This document shows, piece by piece, positions 17,530 to 25,909 of a DNA stretch of 51,331 nucleotides (position 1 is the first letter of the stretch; every line of letters starts with the position of its first letter). Position numbers and translations under genes: made by a program. The DNA comes from JAVBQJ01 sp031549115 (GTDB lineage Bacteria > Verrucomicrobiota > Lentisphaeria > Victivallales > Victivallaceae): positions 1-51,331 of the forward strand of contig JAVBQJ010000110.1 of assembly GCA_031549115.1 (NCBI GenBank), written 5' to 3'. The notes beneath the pieces are model-generated. The model did no database searches. It saw only the letters and a program-made list of their open reading frames with translations, and was not told the origin of the DNA.

Positions 17530-18534
17530 CTATTCCGCTTTCTTTCGGGGATACCGGAACGAACACCGGCTCCGCTGCCACGGCAACATCCCGCAACGCA
17601 ACCCCAATTTATGGAAGCAATGCGGCGTATCCCATTCAAAACGGAACTCCTTCTTTTTTCCCGCCCGCGCACACAAATCGGTCAGAAGCGCGGCATAGCG
17701 CTCCCGGTACGGCTGCATCAAAGCCAGGATTCCGGACCGGACCGCCACCGGATCCGGCGGCGCCGCGACCAACTCCTGAACTCCGGCCGCCACCGCTTCC
17801 GGAGTAGCATCGACGGTCCGCACAAATTCCGGCGGGAACAATACATCACGACCGCCGATGTTGGGCGTATTGACCGCCGGTACTCCGCACAGCAAATACT
17901 CGGCACTGACGAACATCGCTCCTTCCACCTCGGAGAGGCATAAACCGGTGCGGGCACGATTGATCTCGTTCGGGATACGCGACGCGGAAACCGCCAACTG
18001 CCAATGCGCCTGCGGCAATGCTTTCCGGATCTGCTGATAATATGCCGCTTCCTTCTGGTGATAATTGCCGATCAATGAAAGCGATGCAATTCCGGTCGCG
18101 AGCTCATGCCGTTTAAATGGCGTGACGCGCGCAATATACAGGGCATCGAATTCTTTTTTGACCTTCGGCAGAATCCGGTAATGCCGCTCGTCCAGAAAAA
18201 CATTCTGGGCAATCCAATAGGCTTCCAATCCGGCGGCCTGGAATAACTCCAGCTCCTTTTCGGTATTGCACATGAAAATAAAATTTGCGTCCATCATGGC
18301 ACGGGCTTCCGCCAACTCCAGCAACAATCTCTCCATTTGCGCCGCGGATTCATTTTCCCAGCCCAGCTGAAACAGCCATGTGCTTTTCGGAAACGAACGC
18401 AACAGCTCCGCAAATCCCTGCCGGTGCTGGTAAAAATCAAACCAGTAGGCAGAAAAAATACACGGATCCCGGTGCAGAATCGTCGCCGGCAGATATTCCG
18501 GCAACAGTTGTTTTATCCATTTACGCCAATTCAT
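17530..18534 (-). CDS. Glycosyltransferase (GT4-like, GT-B fold)
   Basis: The 334-aa protein is recognised by its C-terminal half: LYIARVTPFKRHELA (start of the second Rossmann domain, with the phosphate-contacting Lys/Arg) and EVEGAMFVSAEYLLCGVPAV, the E-x-E type motif that binds the donor sugar nucleotide. The N-terminal half is divergent. It has no membrane segment, and a basic C-terminus (CSFRYPRKKAE). A strong AGGAGG ribosome-binding site precedes the ATG. Its position just before an RmlD-like reductase suggests transfer of a deoxy sugar onto a polysaccharide or protein. Donor and acceptor are not evident. Confidence 0.78.
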   Translation of the reverse strand: MNWRKWIKQLLPEYLPATILHRDPCIFSAYWFDFYQHRQGFAELLRSFPKSTWLFQLGWENESAAQMERLLLELAEARAMMDANFIFMCNTEKELELFQAAGLEAYWIAQNVFLDERHYRILPKVKKEFDALYIARVTPFKRHELATGIASLSLIGNYHQKEAAYYQQIRKALPQAHWQLAVSASRIPNEINRARTGLCLSEVEGAMFVSAEYLLCGVPAVNTPNIGGRDVLFPPEFVRTVDATPEAVAAGVQELVAAPPDPVAVRSGILALMQPYRERYAALLTDLCARAGKKKEFRFEWDTPHCFHKLGLRCGMLPWQRSRCSFRYPRKKAE

Positions 18535-18558
18535 TAAGTTTTCCTCCTGAATTATGAA

Positions 18559-19551
18559 TTATCTGGCAAAGTGAATCAAAGCATTGGCACGCAACTTACT
18601 CAAATAATCATGAACGACCTTTTGGCGGGCCTCCTCTTCCAGTTTGGCGCGCAATTCCTGCTGCAGCGCCGCGCGGTCCGGCGCCTGTTCCACCGTGGAT
18701 TCAAGCACCTGCAAATAGAATACACCTTCGTCCGGAATCTCCAAGGGGCCGTAAATACGGCCGATCTCCGGCGCGTCCCCCAGAAGCGCGGCAAACTCCC
18801 GGCGCACCCGGCTCTGCTCGATCCAGCCGAGATCGCCGCCTTGCGCCGCCGCCGGTCCATCCGACCAATGCGTAACGATTCCAGCGAAATTCTCCGCCGC
18901 CGCCGGGCTTTCGAGGGCTTTGGCGACATCGGCCAAACGCTGCGCGCGGTCGCGGGAATTCGTCCCGATCCGCAGCAACCGGAAGCGGATTCGGGCGGGC
19001 ACCCGAAAATCCGCTTCGCGTTCGGCGATATAACAGTGCAGCTCATACGGGGTGATGTTGACTTGCTCATACAGCAAATTGGACAGCATCATTTCATTCA
19101 TCAGCCGCTCGCCCGCCAGCGTCCGCAACTGCTCCATGGTGCTGTTGAAATCGCGCGCGCGGCGGCTCAGTTCGATCCGGTCGGCACACCCCATTTCCCG
19201 GGCCATGCGGTCCAGCACCTGTTCGACATAGCGGTTGTCGACCCTGTATTCGTGGCGTTGAAAATCGGCGATCACCAGCCGCCGGTCGATCAGATCGGTC
19301 AATTTGTTTTTGCGGATGTCGGCAATGGCTTTTTCCAGCTCCGCCGGTGTCAGGACCGCGTAGGCGCGGGCTTCTTCGCGCCAGGATTCGAATAATACAT
19401 CCGATAGTGTGATCGGAAACCCGTTGACTTCGGCCAGGACCGCGTCACTCTCCGTTGTGCCGGCCGGTTCCAGCTGATAATCGGCGGCCGACAGCCAGCA
19501 GCACATTGCCAGCAGCATTCCGGCAAGCCGGAATTTCCATTGCGTCCCCAT
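18559..19551 (-). CDS. Periplasmic peptidyl-prolyl cis-trans isomerase (SurA/PpiC-like)
   Basis: The 330-aa protein has a Sec signal peptide (hydrophobic core LAGMLLAMCCWLSA, cleavage likely before ADYQ). An N-terminal SurA-like chaperone region follows (VLAEVNGFPITLSDVLFESW), then one parvulin domain (RIRFRLLRIG to VFYLQVLES, with AQGGDLGWIEQ). It probably folds outer-membrane or exported proteins. The ATG at 19551 is chosen over an in-frame ATG at 19590 because a GGGAAG ribosome-binding site lies 8 nt upstream and the signal peptide begins there. A very good promoter lies directly upstream. Confidence 0.88.
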   Translation of the reverse strand: MGTQWKFRLAGMLLAMCCWLSAADYQLEPAGTTESDAVLAEVNGFPITLSDVLFESWREEARAYAVLTPAELEKAIADIRKNKLTDLIDRRLVIADFQRHEYRVDNRYVEQVLDRMAREMGCADRIELSRRARDFNSTMEQLRTLAGERLMNEMMLSNLLYEQVNITPYELHCYIAEREADFRVPARIRFRLLRIGTNSRDRAQRLADVAKALESPAAAENFAGIVTHWSDGPAAAQGGDLGWIEQSRVRREFAALLGDAPEIGRIYGPLEIPDEGVFYLQVLESTVEQAPDRAALQQELRAKLEEEARQKVVHDYLSKLRANALIHFAR

Positions 19552-19596
19552 GCGTGTAACTTCCCAATTTCTCTTGTGAATAATAACCATAGGAAT

Positions 19597-19625
19597 AATA
19601 TAGAGGTATTTGGATTTTTTTTCAA
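19597..19625 (-). promoter_or_regulatory. Promoter of the SurA-like gene
   Basis: On the minus strand TTGAAA (19625-19620), a 17-bp spacer and TATATT (19602-19597). The predicted start is near 19590, giving a leader of about 40 nt. It is divergent from the recQ promoter. Confidence 0.65.
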
Positions 19626-19657
19626 CCCCGGATTTGATTATTGTACCAAACCGGGGT
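19625..19657. promoter_or_regulatory. Inverted repeat between the divergent surA-like and recQ promoters
   Basis: ACCCCGG (19625-19631) and CCGGGGT (19651-19657) are perfect complements. With one bulged A the stem extends by TTTG/CAAA to 11 bp around a 10-nt loop. It begins at the edge of the -35 box of one promoter and covers the -35 and spacer of the other. No T-run follows on either strand, so it looks like an operator rather than a terminator. Confidence 0.4.
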
Positions 19658-19662
19658 ACAGT
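19634..19662 (+). promoter_or_regulatory. Candidate recQ promoter
   Basis: TTGATT (19634-19639), a 17-bp spacer and TACAGT (19657-19662), about 30 bp before the recQ ATG. It overlaps the inverted repeat. Confidence 0.35.
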
Positions 19663-19695
19663 ACCAGAAACAGAAATGGACTATGTGACCGAATC

Positions 19696-22056
19696 ATGGA
19701 CGCGCACGCGGCGCTGAAGCGCTATTTCAACTACGACAGCTTCCTCGACAATCAGGAGCAGGTGGTACAGGATATTCTCACGGGCTCCGACTGGTGTGTC
19801 ATCATGCCGACCGGCGCGGGCAAATCGCTGTGCTATCAGCTGCCGATCCTGATGCGCCCGGGGTACGGCATCATTGTGTCGCCGCTGATTTCATTGATGA
19901 AAGATCAGGTGGACGCCCTGAACGCGCGCAATATCCCGGCGGGCTACATCAACAGTACCGTGAGCTTTTCCGACCAGATACTGACGCTCGACGCGGTCCG
20001 CCAGGGCGATCTGAAGCTCCTGTATGTCGCGCCGGAGCGTTTTCATCTGCACAGTTTCCGGCAATTGCTGGAGGATACCCCGCCGTCGATGATGGTGATC
20101 GACGAAGCCCATTGCATCAGCCAGTGGGGACACGATTTCCGCCCCAGCTATCTCGCCATCGGACCGGTGATCGAAGAATTCAATATTCCCCAGGTCTGCG
20201 CATTCACCGCCACCGCCACACCGCGGGTGCGCGAAGATATCTGCGAACAACTGCACCGTCCCGACATGCAACTGGCGGTCGCCGGATTCAAGCGGCCGAA
20301 TCTGGCGTTCCGGGTGATCGACTGCCCGACGGCGGAGGCGAAAAAACGCGAAGTCCGCAAGCTGCTCGAACACCGCCAGCCGACCATCATTTACGTCTCC
20401 ACCCGGAAGCTGGTCGACGAGTTGAGCGCCGAATTCGACTGCATCGGCTACCACGCCGGGCTTTCGGACGAGGCACGGACCGAAGCGCAGGAGCATTTCA
20501 TGATGGATCCCTGCCCGGTGCTGGTGGCGACCAACGCCTTCGGCATGGGCATCGACCGCCCGGATGTGCGCCGGGTGATTCACTATACCATCACCGGCAG
20601 CCTCGAAGCGTATTATCAGGAAGCCGGACGCGCCGGGCGGGACGGCGAAGCGGCGGAGTGCGTGCTGTTGTTTTCCTATTCCGACCGCTTCGTCCAGGAG
20701 TTTCTGATCGACATGAGCAATCCGCCGCGCGAAGTGATCGAAGCCACGTGGCGGATTTTGCGGCAATTGTCGGCGATCCGGCAGGACAACATGCTGGAAG
20801 TGACCTTATCGCATCTGGTGGAAATGATTCCGGACGCGAAAAACGACACCCAGTTGAGCAGCGTGATGCGGATTCTGGAAAAAGCCGGCTACGTGGCCCG
20901 CGGCGGCAAGGCCGAGGGTTATGGGCAACTCCGCTTTCTCGAGCCCGCCGCCGCCATTATAGAGCAGCTCGGCGCCCGCGTCACCCAGCGTTCGCTGCTG
21001 GTCAGCCGCAGCTTCGAACACTTCGGCGCCGCGCTCCAGCAGGGCGTCGCCGTCAGTTACGATCAACTGGCCCGGGTGGCGGGATTGAATGTCGACCAGG
21101 TGCGTCGGGTCTTGCGGGCGCTGGAGGGCGAATGGCTGGAATGGACGCCGCCATTTGCCGGCAGCGTCACCGAAATTCTGCGCCCCGACGACGCCGAGCC
21201 GGAGCTGGATTTCGCGGCACTCGAGCGCAAACGCGACTTCGACGACAGCCGCCTGGAGGAGGTTTTGGCCTATACCCGGACCCCGCACTGCCGCCAGCGT
21301 TATCTGGTGGAATACTTCGGCGAAGCCGCCGGCAAGTGGCAATGCGACAGCTGCGACCGCTGCCACGGCCAGAGCGAATGGCGCGAGGCCGAGGAACACG
21401 AACGGGAAATCGTCCGGGTCGTGCTGGATACGGTAGCCGGTTTCCGGGGGCGCCTGGGCCGCAGCAAAATCAGCCTGGTGCTCGCCGGCGGCAAACGCGC
21501 CGAAATGGTGACCTCGGGCTTGATCCACCACCCGAGCTTCGGGCGCCTCGATTTTTTGAAGCAGAATGAAGTCATGCAGCTGCTGCGTTCGCTCGAAGCC
21601 CAGGCCCTGGTGGAGCCGACGCTGGACAGCGAATTCCCCTGTCTGGAAATCACCCAGGAAGGGCAGCGCTGGCGGCGCAATCCGTCCGATCTGCGTTTGA
21701 ATGTCCCGGTTCTGGGTTCTCCGGCGCCGGTACGGCGTGCTCCGCGTACCCGGGCGGCGCAACCGCCCGCGCCGGAAGAGACGGCGGAAACTGCCGGCGG
21801 CGGCAGTCACCCCGATTTACTGGAAGCGCTGAAAAGCCTGCGCACCCAACTGGCCAAGGAGCGCGGAGTTCCGGCTTATATCATTTTCAGCGATGCCACG
21901 CTGGAACAACTGGCGGAAGCCGCCCCGGCAAGCACGGCGGAAGCGATGCGCCTCAAAGGCATCGGTCCGGCGAAGGCCGCCACCATACTGCCGCAGTTTC
22001 TGTCCCGCATCCGGGAGTGGCGCGACGAAGTAACCAATTCGCAACCAGCGAGGTAA
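19696..22056 (+). CDS. recQ: ATP-dependent DNA helicase RecQ
   Basis: The 786-aa superfamily 2 3'-5' DNA helicase acts in recombination and fork repair. Motifs: QEQVVQDIL (motif 0), TGAGKSLCYQ (Lys43), DEAH (136-139), TATATPRV, ATNAFGMGIDRPDVR and YYQEAGRAGRDG. The RecQ-C-terminal zinc cluster is Cys532, Cys550, Cys553 and Cys556, followed by a winged-helix region and an HRDC domain (LRTQLAKERGVPAYIIFSD to LKGIGPAKA). A Pro/Arg-rich linker joins the last two. The ATG at 19696 matches the family start; the frame is open upstream into the promoter. The ribosome-binding site is weak. The next gene begins 2 bp after its stop. Confidence 0.95.
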   Translation: MDAHAALKRYFNYDSFLDNQEQVVQDILTGSDWCVIMPTGAGKSLCYQLPILMRPGYGIIVSPLISLMKDQVDALNARNIPAGYINSTVSFSDQILTLDAVRQGDLKLLYVAPERFHLHSFRQLLEDTPPSMMVIDEAHCISQWGHDFRPSYLAIGPVIEEFNIPQVCAFTATATPRVREDICEQLHRPDMQLAVAGFKRPNLAFRVIDCPTAEAKKREVRKLLEHRQPTIIYVSTRKLVDELSAEFDCIGYHAGLSDEARTEAQEHFMMDPCPVLVATNAFGMGIDRPDVRRVIHYTITGSLEAYYQEAGRAGRDGEAAECVLLFSYSDRFVQEFLIDMSNPPREVIEATWRILRQLSAIRQDNMLEVTLSHLVEMIPDAKNDTQLSSVMRILEKAGYVARGGKAEGYGQLRFLEPAAAIIEQLGARVTQRSLLVSRSFEHFGAALQQGVAVSYDQLARVAGLNVDQVRRVLRALEGEWLEWTPPFAGSVTEILRPDDAEPELDFAALERKRDFDDSRLEEVLAYTRTPHCRQRYLVEYFGEAAGKWQCDSCDRCHGQSEWREAEEHEREIVRVVLDTVAGFRGRLGRSKISLVLAGGKRAEMVTSGLIHHPSFGRLDFLKQNEVMQLLRSLEAQALVEPTLDSEFPCLEITQEGQRWRRNPSDLRLNVPVLGSPAPVRRAPRTRAAQPPAPEETAETAGGGSHPDLLEALKSLRTQLAKERGVPAYIIFSDATLEQLAEAAPASTAEAMRLKGIGPAKAATILPQFLSRIREWRDEVTNSQPAR

Positions 22057-22058
22057 TC

Positions 22059-23021
22059 GTGAAAAAACTTTGCAGTATTCTGCTGGCGCCGCTGGCGTTG
22101 GCGGCAACGGTCTTCGCCGGAATCCTCTGGCTCAACAATCTGGTGAGCGCCGGGCGTTATTACCGCAACCTCGGCACTCCGCAGGCCGGGGACGGCACCG
22201 AAGGCTTCTGGCCGGCGATGAGCTGGTCGACGCTGGACATTTCGACCATCAGTACGTTCATCCCGTTCTTCGGCGGCATTTTCATCACCATGGCGTTGTT
22301 TCAGCTCGGGCGGGGGAAAATTTCCCACCGTTCCGATTATCCGTTTTTCGCCGACTACGACCGGCTGAATGTCGCGTTGGGGCTGCTCGGAACCATCTGG
22401 GGCATCATCATGATCGGTTTTTATCCGATGGGCGAGGTCAACATCGGCGTATTGATGCAGTGTTTGCATACCGCGATGTTTTCCACGCTGATCGCCGTGG
22501 TGTGGGTGATGGTGATCCTGCCGATGACCTTCCTGCCCTTGCTGCACCGGCTGCGCATCGGCATCGGCGGCGCCGGGGCCGACGACAGCGATTCCTTTAC
22601 CGCGCTCGCCGAAGATCTGGCCCGTTCGGTATCGGTCACCCGGAATTCGCTGGAGGAATTCGGCGAAAGCCTGCAACGGGGACACGGCAGCTTGAACGAT
22701 TTCGCGCCGGAGCTGACCGAAACGCTGGAAAGCCTGCGCAAAAGCCGCGAACTCCACGATGAAGTCGCCTTGCACAGCGGCGAACTGCTGCGGCAGTTGA
22801 CCAGCGCCCAGCAGGCGCTGGCGGTACAGCTGCAGCAATACCTGCAGGAAAACCGGACCCTGCGCGACCAGCGTGCCAGTCTGGAGCAGGAGCTGGAAAA
22901 CATCCGCAGCGCCGGCGCCAAACAACGGCAGAATATGGAAGAGGACCTGCAGAGGTGCCGCCTGGAGATCACCGAGCTGAAGGCAACGCTGGATCAGGCG
23001 CGGCGAACCCTGAAGGGATAG
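22059..23021 (+). CDS. MotA/TolQ/ExbB-like channel protein with long coiled-coil tail
   Basis: The 320-aa protein starts at a GTG with GAGG 6 nt upstream. It has a membrane segment at residues ~3-24, an external loop of ~35 residues, a second segment (TFIPFFGGIFITMALF), a cytoplasmic stretch, then a hairpin of two segments (LNVALGLLGTIWGIIMIGF and LHTAMFSTLIAVVWVMVILPMTF). That hairpin matches the conserved core of MotA/TolQ/ExbB proton-channel proteins. The last ~120 residues are predicted coiled coil (SAQQALAVQLQQYLQEN, RASLEQELENI). The following gene encodes a plausible MotB/ExbD-type partner. A proton-driven envelope function is inferred. Confidence 0.7.
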   Translation: MKKLCSILLAPLALAATVFAGILWLNNLVSAGRYYRNLGTPQAGDGTEGFWPAMSWSTLDISTISTFIPFFGGIFITMALFQLGRGKISHRSDYPFFADYDRLNVALGLLGTIWGIIMIGFYPMGEVNIGVLMQCLHTAMFSTLIAVVWVMVILPMTFLPLLHRLRIGIGGAGADDSDSFTALAEDLARSVSVTRNSLEEFGESLQRGHGSLNDFAPELTETLESLRKSRELHDEVALHSGELLRQLTSAQQALAVQLQQYLQENRTLRDQRASLEQELENIRSAGAKQRQNMEEDLQRCRLEITELKATLDQARRTLKG

Positions 23022-23027
23022 CGCATC

Positions 23028-23810
23028 ATGAACCTGAAACTATCTCGCGCCCTGCGCAACCGCCTCCTGAAGGAGCTGCGCGGCAAATCGGAATCCGCCT
23101 CCGAGGTGGATGAATTATTCAACATTCTGCTACAGCTGACGCTGGCGATCATGCTGATTTTCATGATGGCGTTTTTTCTGTACAAGCTGAATACCGGTGA
23201 TACGCATATGGAGATGCGGCAGCTGCAGCAGGAGCTGGCCGACGCCCGGCGCCAGCAGCTGCAAGCCGTGCTGGACCGGATCGAAACCGCCTACCGTGAG
23301 CGCTACGCGCTGACCAAATTCGAAGCCGTGGATGCCGACAACAAGCGCATTTACCGGGCCAGCGAGGTCATCGTCGACGGCAAAATCGGCGATCTGCCGC
23401 TGCTGCGGGAGGCCTTTGTCGAAGGCGGCAGAGCCGCCTATACCGATTACGCCAGACCCGGCGAACTGGAGGAGCAATGGCTCCGGAGTGTCCGCGACCA
23501 GGTGCCGCAACTGACCGGCGACGAAGTGACCTTCGTGCGCGAGGAGATCGCCCGCAGGCTTCAGGCGCTGAAACACGGCGTCACCGAGGTGCAGCTGCAG
23601 GCCGCCGCCGCCATTCAGCAATATCTGGTGCGCCACCCGGATGAAGTGGAGGATGCGCGCATCCACGAGCTTCTGGTCCGGCTGAGCCGGGAAGACGACC
23701 CCAAGCTGCGCCGGCTGCTGGTGACGGAATTGAATTCGCTGCTGAAACAGTACGCCTTTGCCCGGCTGCGCCAGGAAAGCGGAACGCCATTGTTGGAGGA
23801 TTTACGATGA
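23028..23810 (+). CDS. ExbD/MotB-like single-pass membrane protein
   Basis: The 260-aa protein has a short cytoplasmic N-terminus, then one membrane helix at residues ~30-51 (NILLQLTLAIMLIFMMAFFLYKL) preceded by Val-Asp-Glu, as in ExbD/TolR/MotB where an aspartate near the helix carries the proton. The rest is probably extracytoplasmic and strongly helical: a coiled coil (RQLQQELADARRQQLQAVLDRI) and later charged helices. No OmpA-like peptidoglycan-binding domain is visible, unlike MotB. It starts 6 bp after the channel-like gene and overlaps the next gene by ATGA. Confidence 0.65.
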   Translation: MNLKLSRALRNRLLKELRGKSESASEVDELFNILLQLTLAIMLIFMMAFFLYKLNTGDTHMEMRQLQQELADARRQQLQAVLDRIETAYRERYALTKFEAVDADNKRIYRASEVIVDGKIGDLPLLREAFVEGGRAAYTDYARPGELEEQWLRSVRDQVPQLTGDEVTFVREEIARRLQALKHGVTEVQLQAAAAIQQYLVRHPDEVEDARIHELLVRLSREDDPKLRRLLVTELNSLLKQYAFARLRQESGTPLLEDLR

Positions 23811-25855
23811 AATGCCGATGGGTGCTTCTGCCGGTGCTGTTGCTGGGCTGTCCCGGCTTCGCCCGTGCCGCCAATGGGGACGGCTCCGCCCGAATGGACC
23901 GCCATACCACCGAACTGACGGTCAAACTGCTGCTCGACGAGCTGCAGCGCCAATGGGCGGCGCAGCCGCTTTCCGCCGCCGAAGTGATGCCGTGGCAAAC
24001 GCCGGTGACGCCGGCATTGACCGATCCCGCCGCCGCCCGCAAGGAGGTGGAAGCACGCTACGTCGAACATCTGCGGCAAAGCTATGCCGGGCGTGTTCAG
24101 GCGTTGTGGGCCGAATTGCTCGCGGCCCACGGCGATCCGCAGATATTGACGCAGGCTTACCGGGAAGAGGCCGAAAAGCTGCCGATGCCGGTGATTGCGG
24201 AAAATCTGAAAAACATCTTTCCCGCCCCTTATACGGAAGCGCGCGCCGCGCTGGTATCCGAACAGCGCCAGAACCTGACCGCGGTAATCTACCCCTCGGT
24301 TCAGGAGGTGGAAAGCTCCACCGATGACGCGCTGCTGCCGTTGCTGCAAAAACGGCTGGTCGCCGCCGCCGCACAACCGGTATTGGCGGAAAATCTGGCG
24401 TTTCTGGAAAACGACCGGATCCGGCCGGTGCTCGCGGAGGCCCGGCGGCAGCGGGCCATGCAGTTGGAGTGGGTCAAAAACGTCGATCTGACTCCGGTCT
24501 ATGACGCCGGCAAGGCGCAGGAGCTGCTGCGGGAAAATGCCGCGGCGCTGTTGGCGGCGAAGCGTCTGGCGGAGCCGAAGCTGCATTGGTACGATCTCTT
24601 TCCCGGCGTCGATCAGGCCATCGTCAGGCGCAGCGAAAATTTATTCTGGGATAAGATCCGCGCAGCGCTTCCGGCGCACCTTCCGGCCGGTTCGGACGAG
24701 CGCCTCGCCACCCGGATACTGGCCACTCCGGCGGAGTTCAAAGAGCCGGAGGCGATGCAAAAGACATTGCAGTTCGAATATTTCGACAATGCCATGTCGG
24801 ATTCGGTGCATCAGGTGATGAACGCCGCCGCCGGGGCGGACGCCGCTTTCAACCAATGGGCGGAATCCGGCTGGAAAGGCGTCCCGGCGGACATCAACCG
24901 GACTTTGCTCGCGGCTTTCACCGCCAATATCGTGCCGCATCTGCCGCCTGCCCGCAAACTTGCGGCCGAACGCCAGTTCGCCGGACTTTTCCCCGACCTC
25001 GCCGACGACAGCTGGCTGGCGCCGATGGCGGCGGTGGAGGCGCGCCAGAAGCCGGAGCAGGATTTTCCCTTTTACTGTGCCGACCGGACGCCGGCGCCCG
25101 ACCTTGCCGTCTGCCTGCCCGAAACCGTGGAGCTCGCCGCCGCCGCCAGCCGCCGCCGCTTCGAAGCCGGCCAACAAGCGTTGCAGCAAGAGCGGCAGTT
25201 GCTGGATACCATTTACAGTCAATTGGAGCAGGAGTTGAAAACGGCTTCGGAGCAGCGCGATGCCATGCAGAGCGTCACATTGCTTTCCGACGACACGATC
25301 ACCGGTATGGATTTGACCCGGCTGCCGCAACCGGCGGAATTGACCAAAACCTATACCGAACGGATGGAACGCGAATGGCGGAAGGTCGATTCCCCTTACG
25401 CGGAACTGTTTCCCGCGGTCCGGGCGGAGATCGCCATCCGGGTCAAAGCGCTGCTCGCCAGCCGCCGCCGGGAGGAGCTGTCCAAGCCTCCGGCCCCGGT
25501 GCCGCTCAAGGAGGAGATGTCGCTGGATTTCCTGATCACTATCAGCCGTCCGGGCGAGTCGATTCAGGTCGATCTCGCCCAGAGCGGCAGCAGCGTGGAA
25601 GAGCGCCTGACCTGCCCGATGCAGCCGGGCTCCTACCGCCAGCAGGAGCCGGAGGTGCTCCACCGGACCAGCCGCTGGATCGCCGAACGGATTCTCGCGG
25701 CGCAGGCCAAAAGCGGCAACGCCCCGGTCAAGCTGAATATCCAGATCCAGGTCAAAGACGGCTGGATCTACTACCAGTTCGTCGCCCGCATGCTGGTCGA
25801 ACTGAAAGAAGCCTTTCGCGAACACAAAATCAAGGTGGAAGACGCCTTGTTGTAG
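23807..25855 (+). CDS. Large exported helical protein of unknown function
   Basis: No family is recognised. The 682-aa protein has a signal peptide (WVLLPVLLLGCPGFARAA); a cysteine at the end of the hydrophobic core is not in a good lipobox, so it is probably soluble in the periplasm. It is helix-rich with several spaced repeats of the pattern Phe-Pro-x-hydrophobic-then-Arg-rich helix: ENLKNIFPAPYTEAR, YDLFPGVDQAIVRR, FAGLFPDLADD and YAELFPAVRAEIAIR. The last ~120 residues look like a beta-containing domain (LDFLITISRPGESIQVDLAQ, NIQIQVKDGWIYYQFVARML). Its ATG overlaps the ExbD-like stop, so the three proteins likely form one machine. Confidence 0.7.
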   Translation: MKCRWVLLPVLLLGCPGFARAANGDGSARMDRHTTELTVKLLLDELQRQWAAQPLSAAEVMPWQTPVTPALTDPAAARKEVEARYVEHLRQSYAGRVQALWAELLAAHGDPQILTQAYREEAEKLPMPVIAENLKNIFPAPYTEARAALVSEQRQNLTAVIYPSVQEVESSTDDALLPLLQKRLVAAAAQPVLAENLAFLENDRIRPVLAEARRQRAMQLEWVKNVDLTPVYDAGKAQELLRENAAALLAAKRLAEPKLHWYDLFPGVDQAIVRRSENLFWDKIRAALPAHLPAGSDERLATRILATPAEFKEPEAMQKTLQFEYFDNAMSDSVHQVMNAAAGADAAFNQWAESGWKGVPADINRTLLAAFTANIVPHLPPARKLAAERQFAGLFPDLADDSWLAPMAAVEARQKPEQDFPFYCADRTPAPDLAVCLPETVELAAAASRRRFEAGQQALQQERQLLDTIYSQLEQELKTASEQRDAMQSVTLLSDDTITGMDLTRLPQPAELTKTYTERMEREWRKVDSPYAELFPAVRAEIAIRVKALLASRRREELSKPPAPVPLKEEMSLDFLITISRPGESIQVDLAQSGSSVEERLTCPMQPGSYRQQEPEVLHRTSRWIAERILAAQAKSGNAPVKLNIQIQVKDGWIYYQFVARMLVELKEAFREHKIKVEDALL

Positions 25856-25876
25856 CGACATTCGGAACAATATAGT
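25847..25876 (+). promoter_or_regulatory. Candidate promoter for the DUF2157 gene
   Basis: TTGTTG (25847-25852), an 18-bp spacer and TATAGT (25871-25876), 34 bp before the ATG at 25910. The -35 box lies in the end of the previous gene. It is a weak call. Confidence 0.3.
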
Positions 25877-25909
25877 TTCTCCCAACGACGTAAACGAAAG
25901 GATGCGGCT

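Noticed and set aside
22059..25855. Calling the three-gene unit a Zorya defence system
   Set aside because: Only the MotA-like and MotB-like layout is shared. No OmpA-like domain, ZorC, ZorD or ZorE is visible, and recQ looks like the ordinary housekeeping gene.
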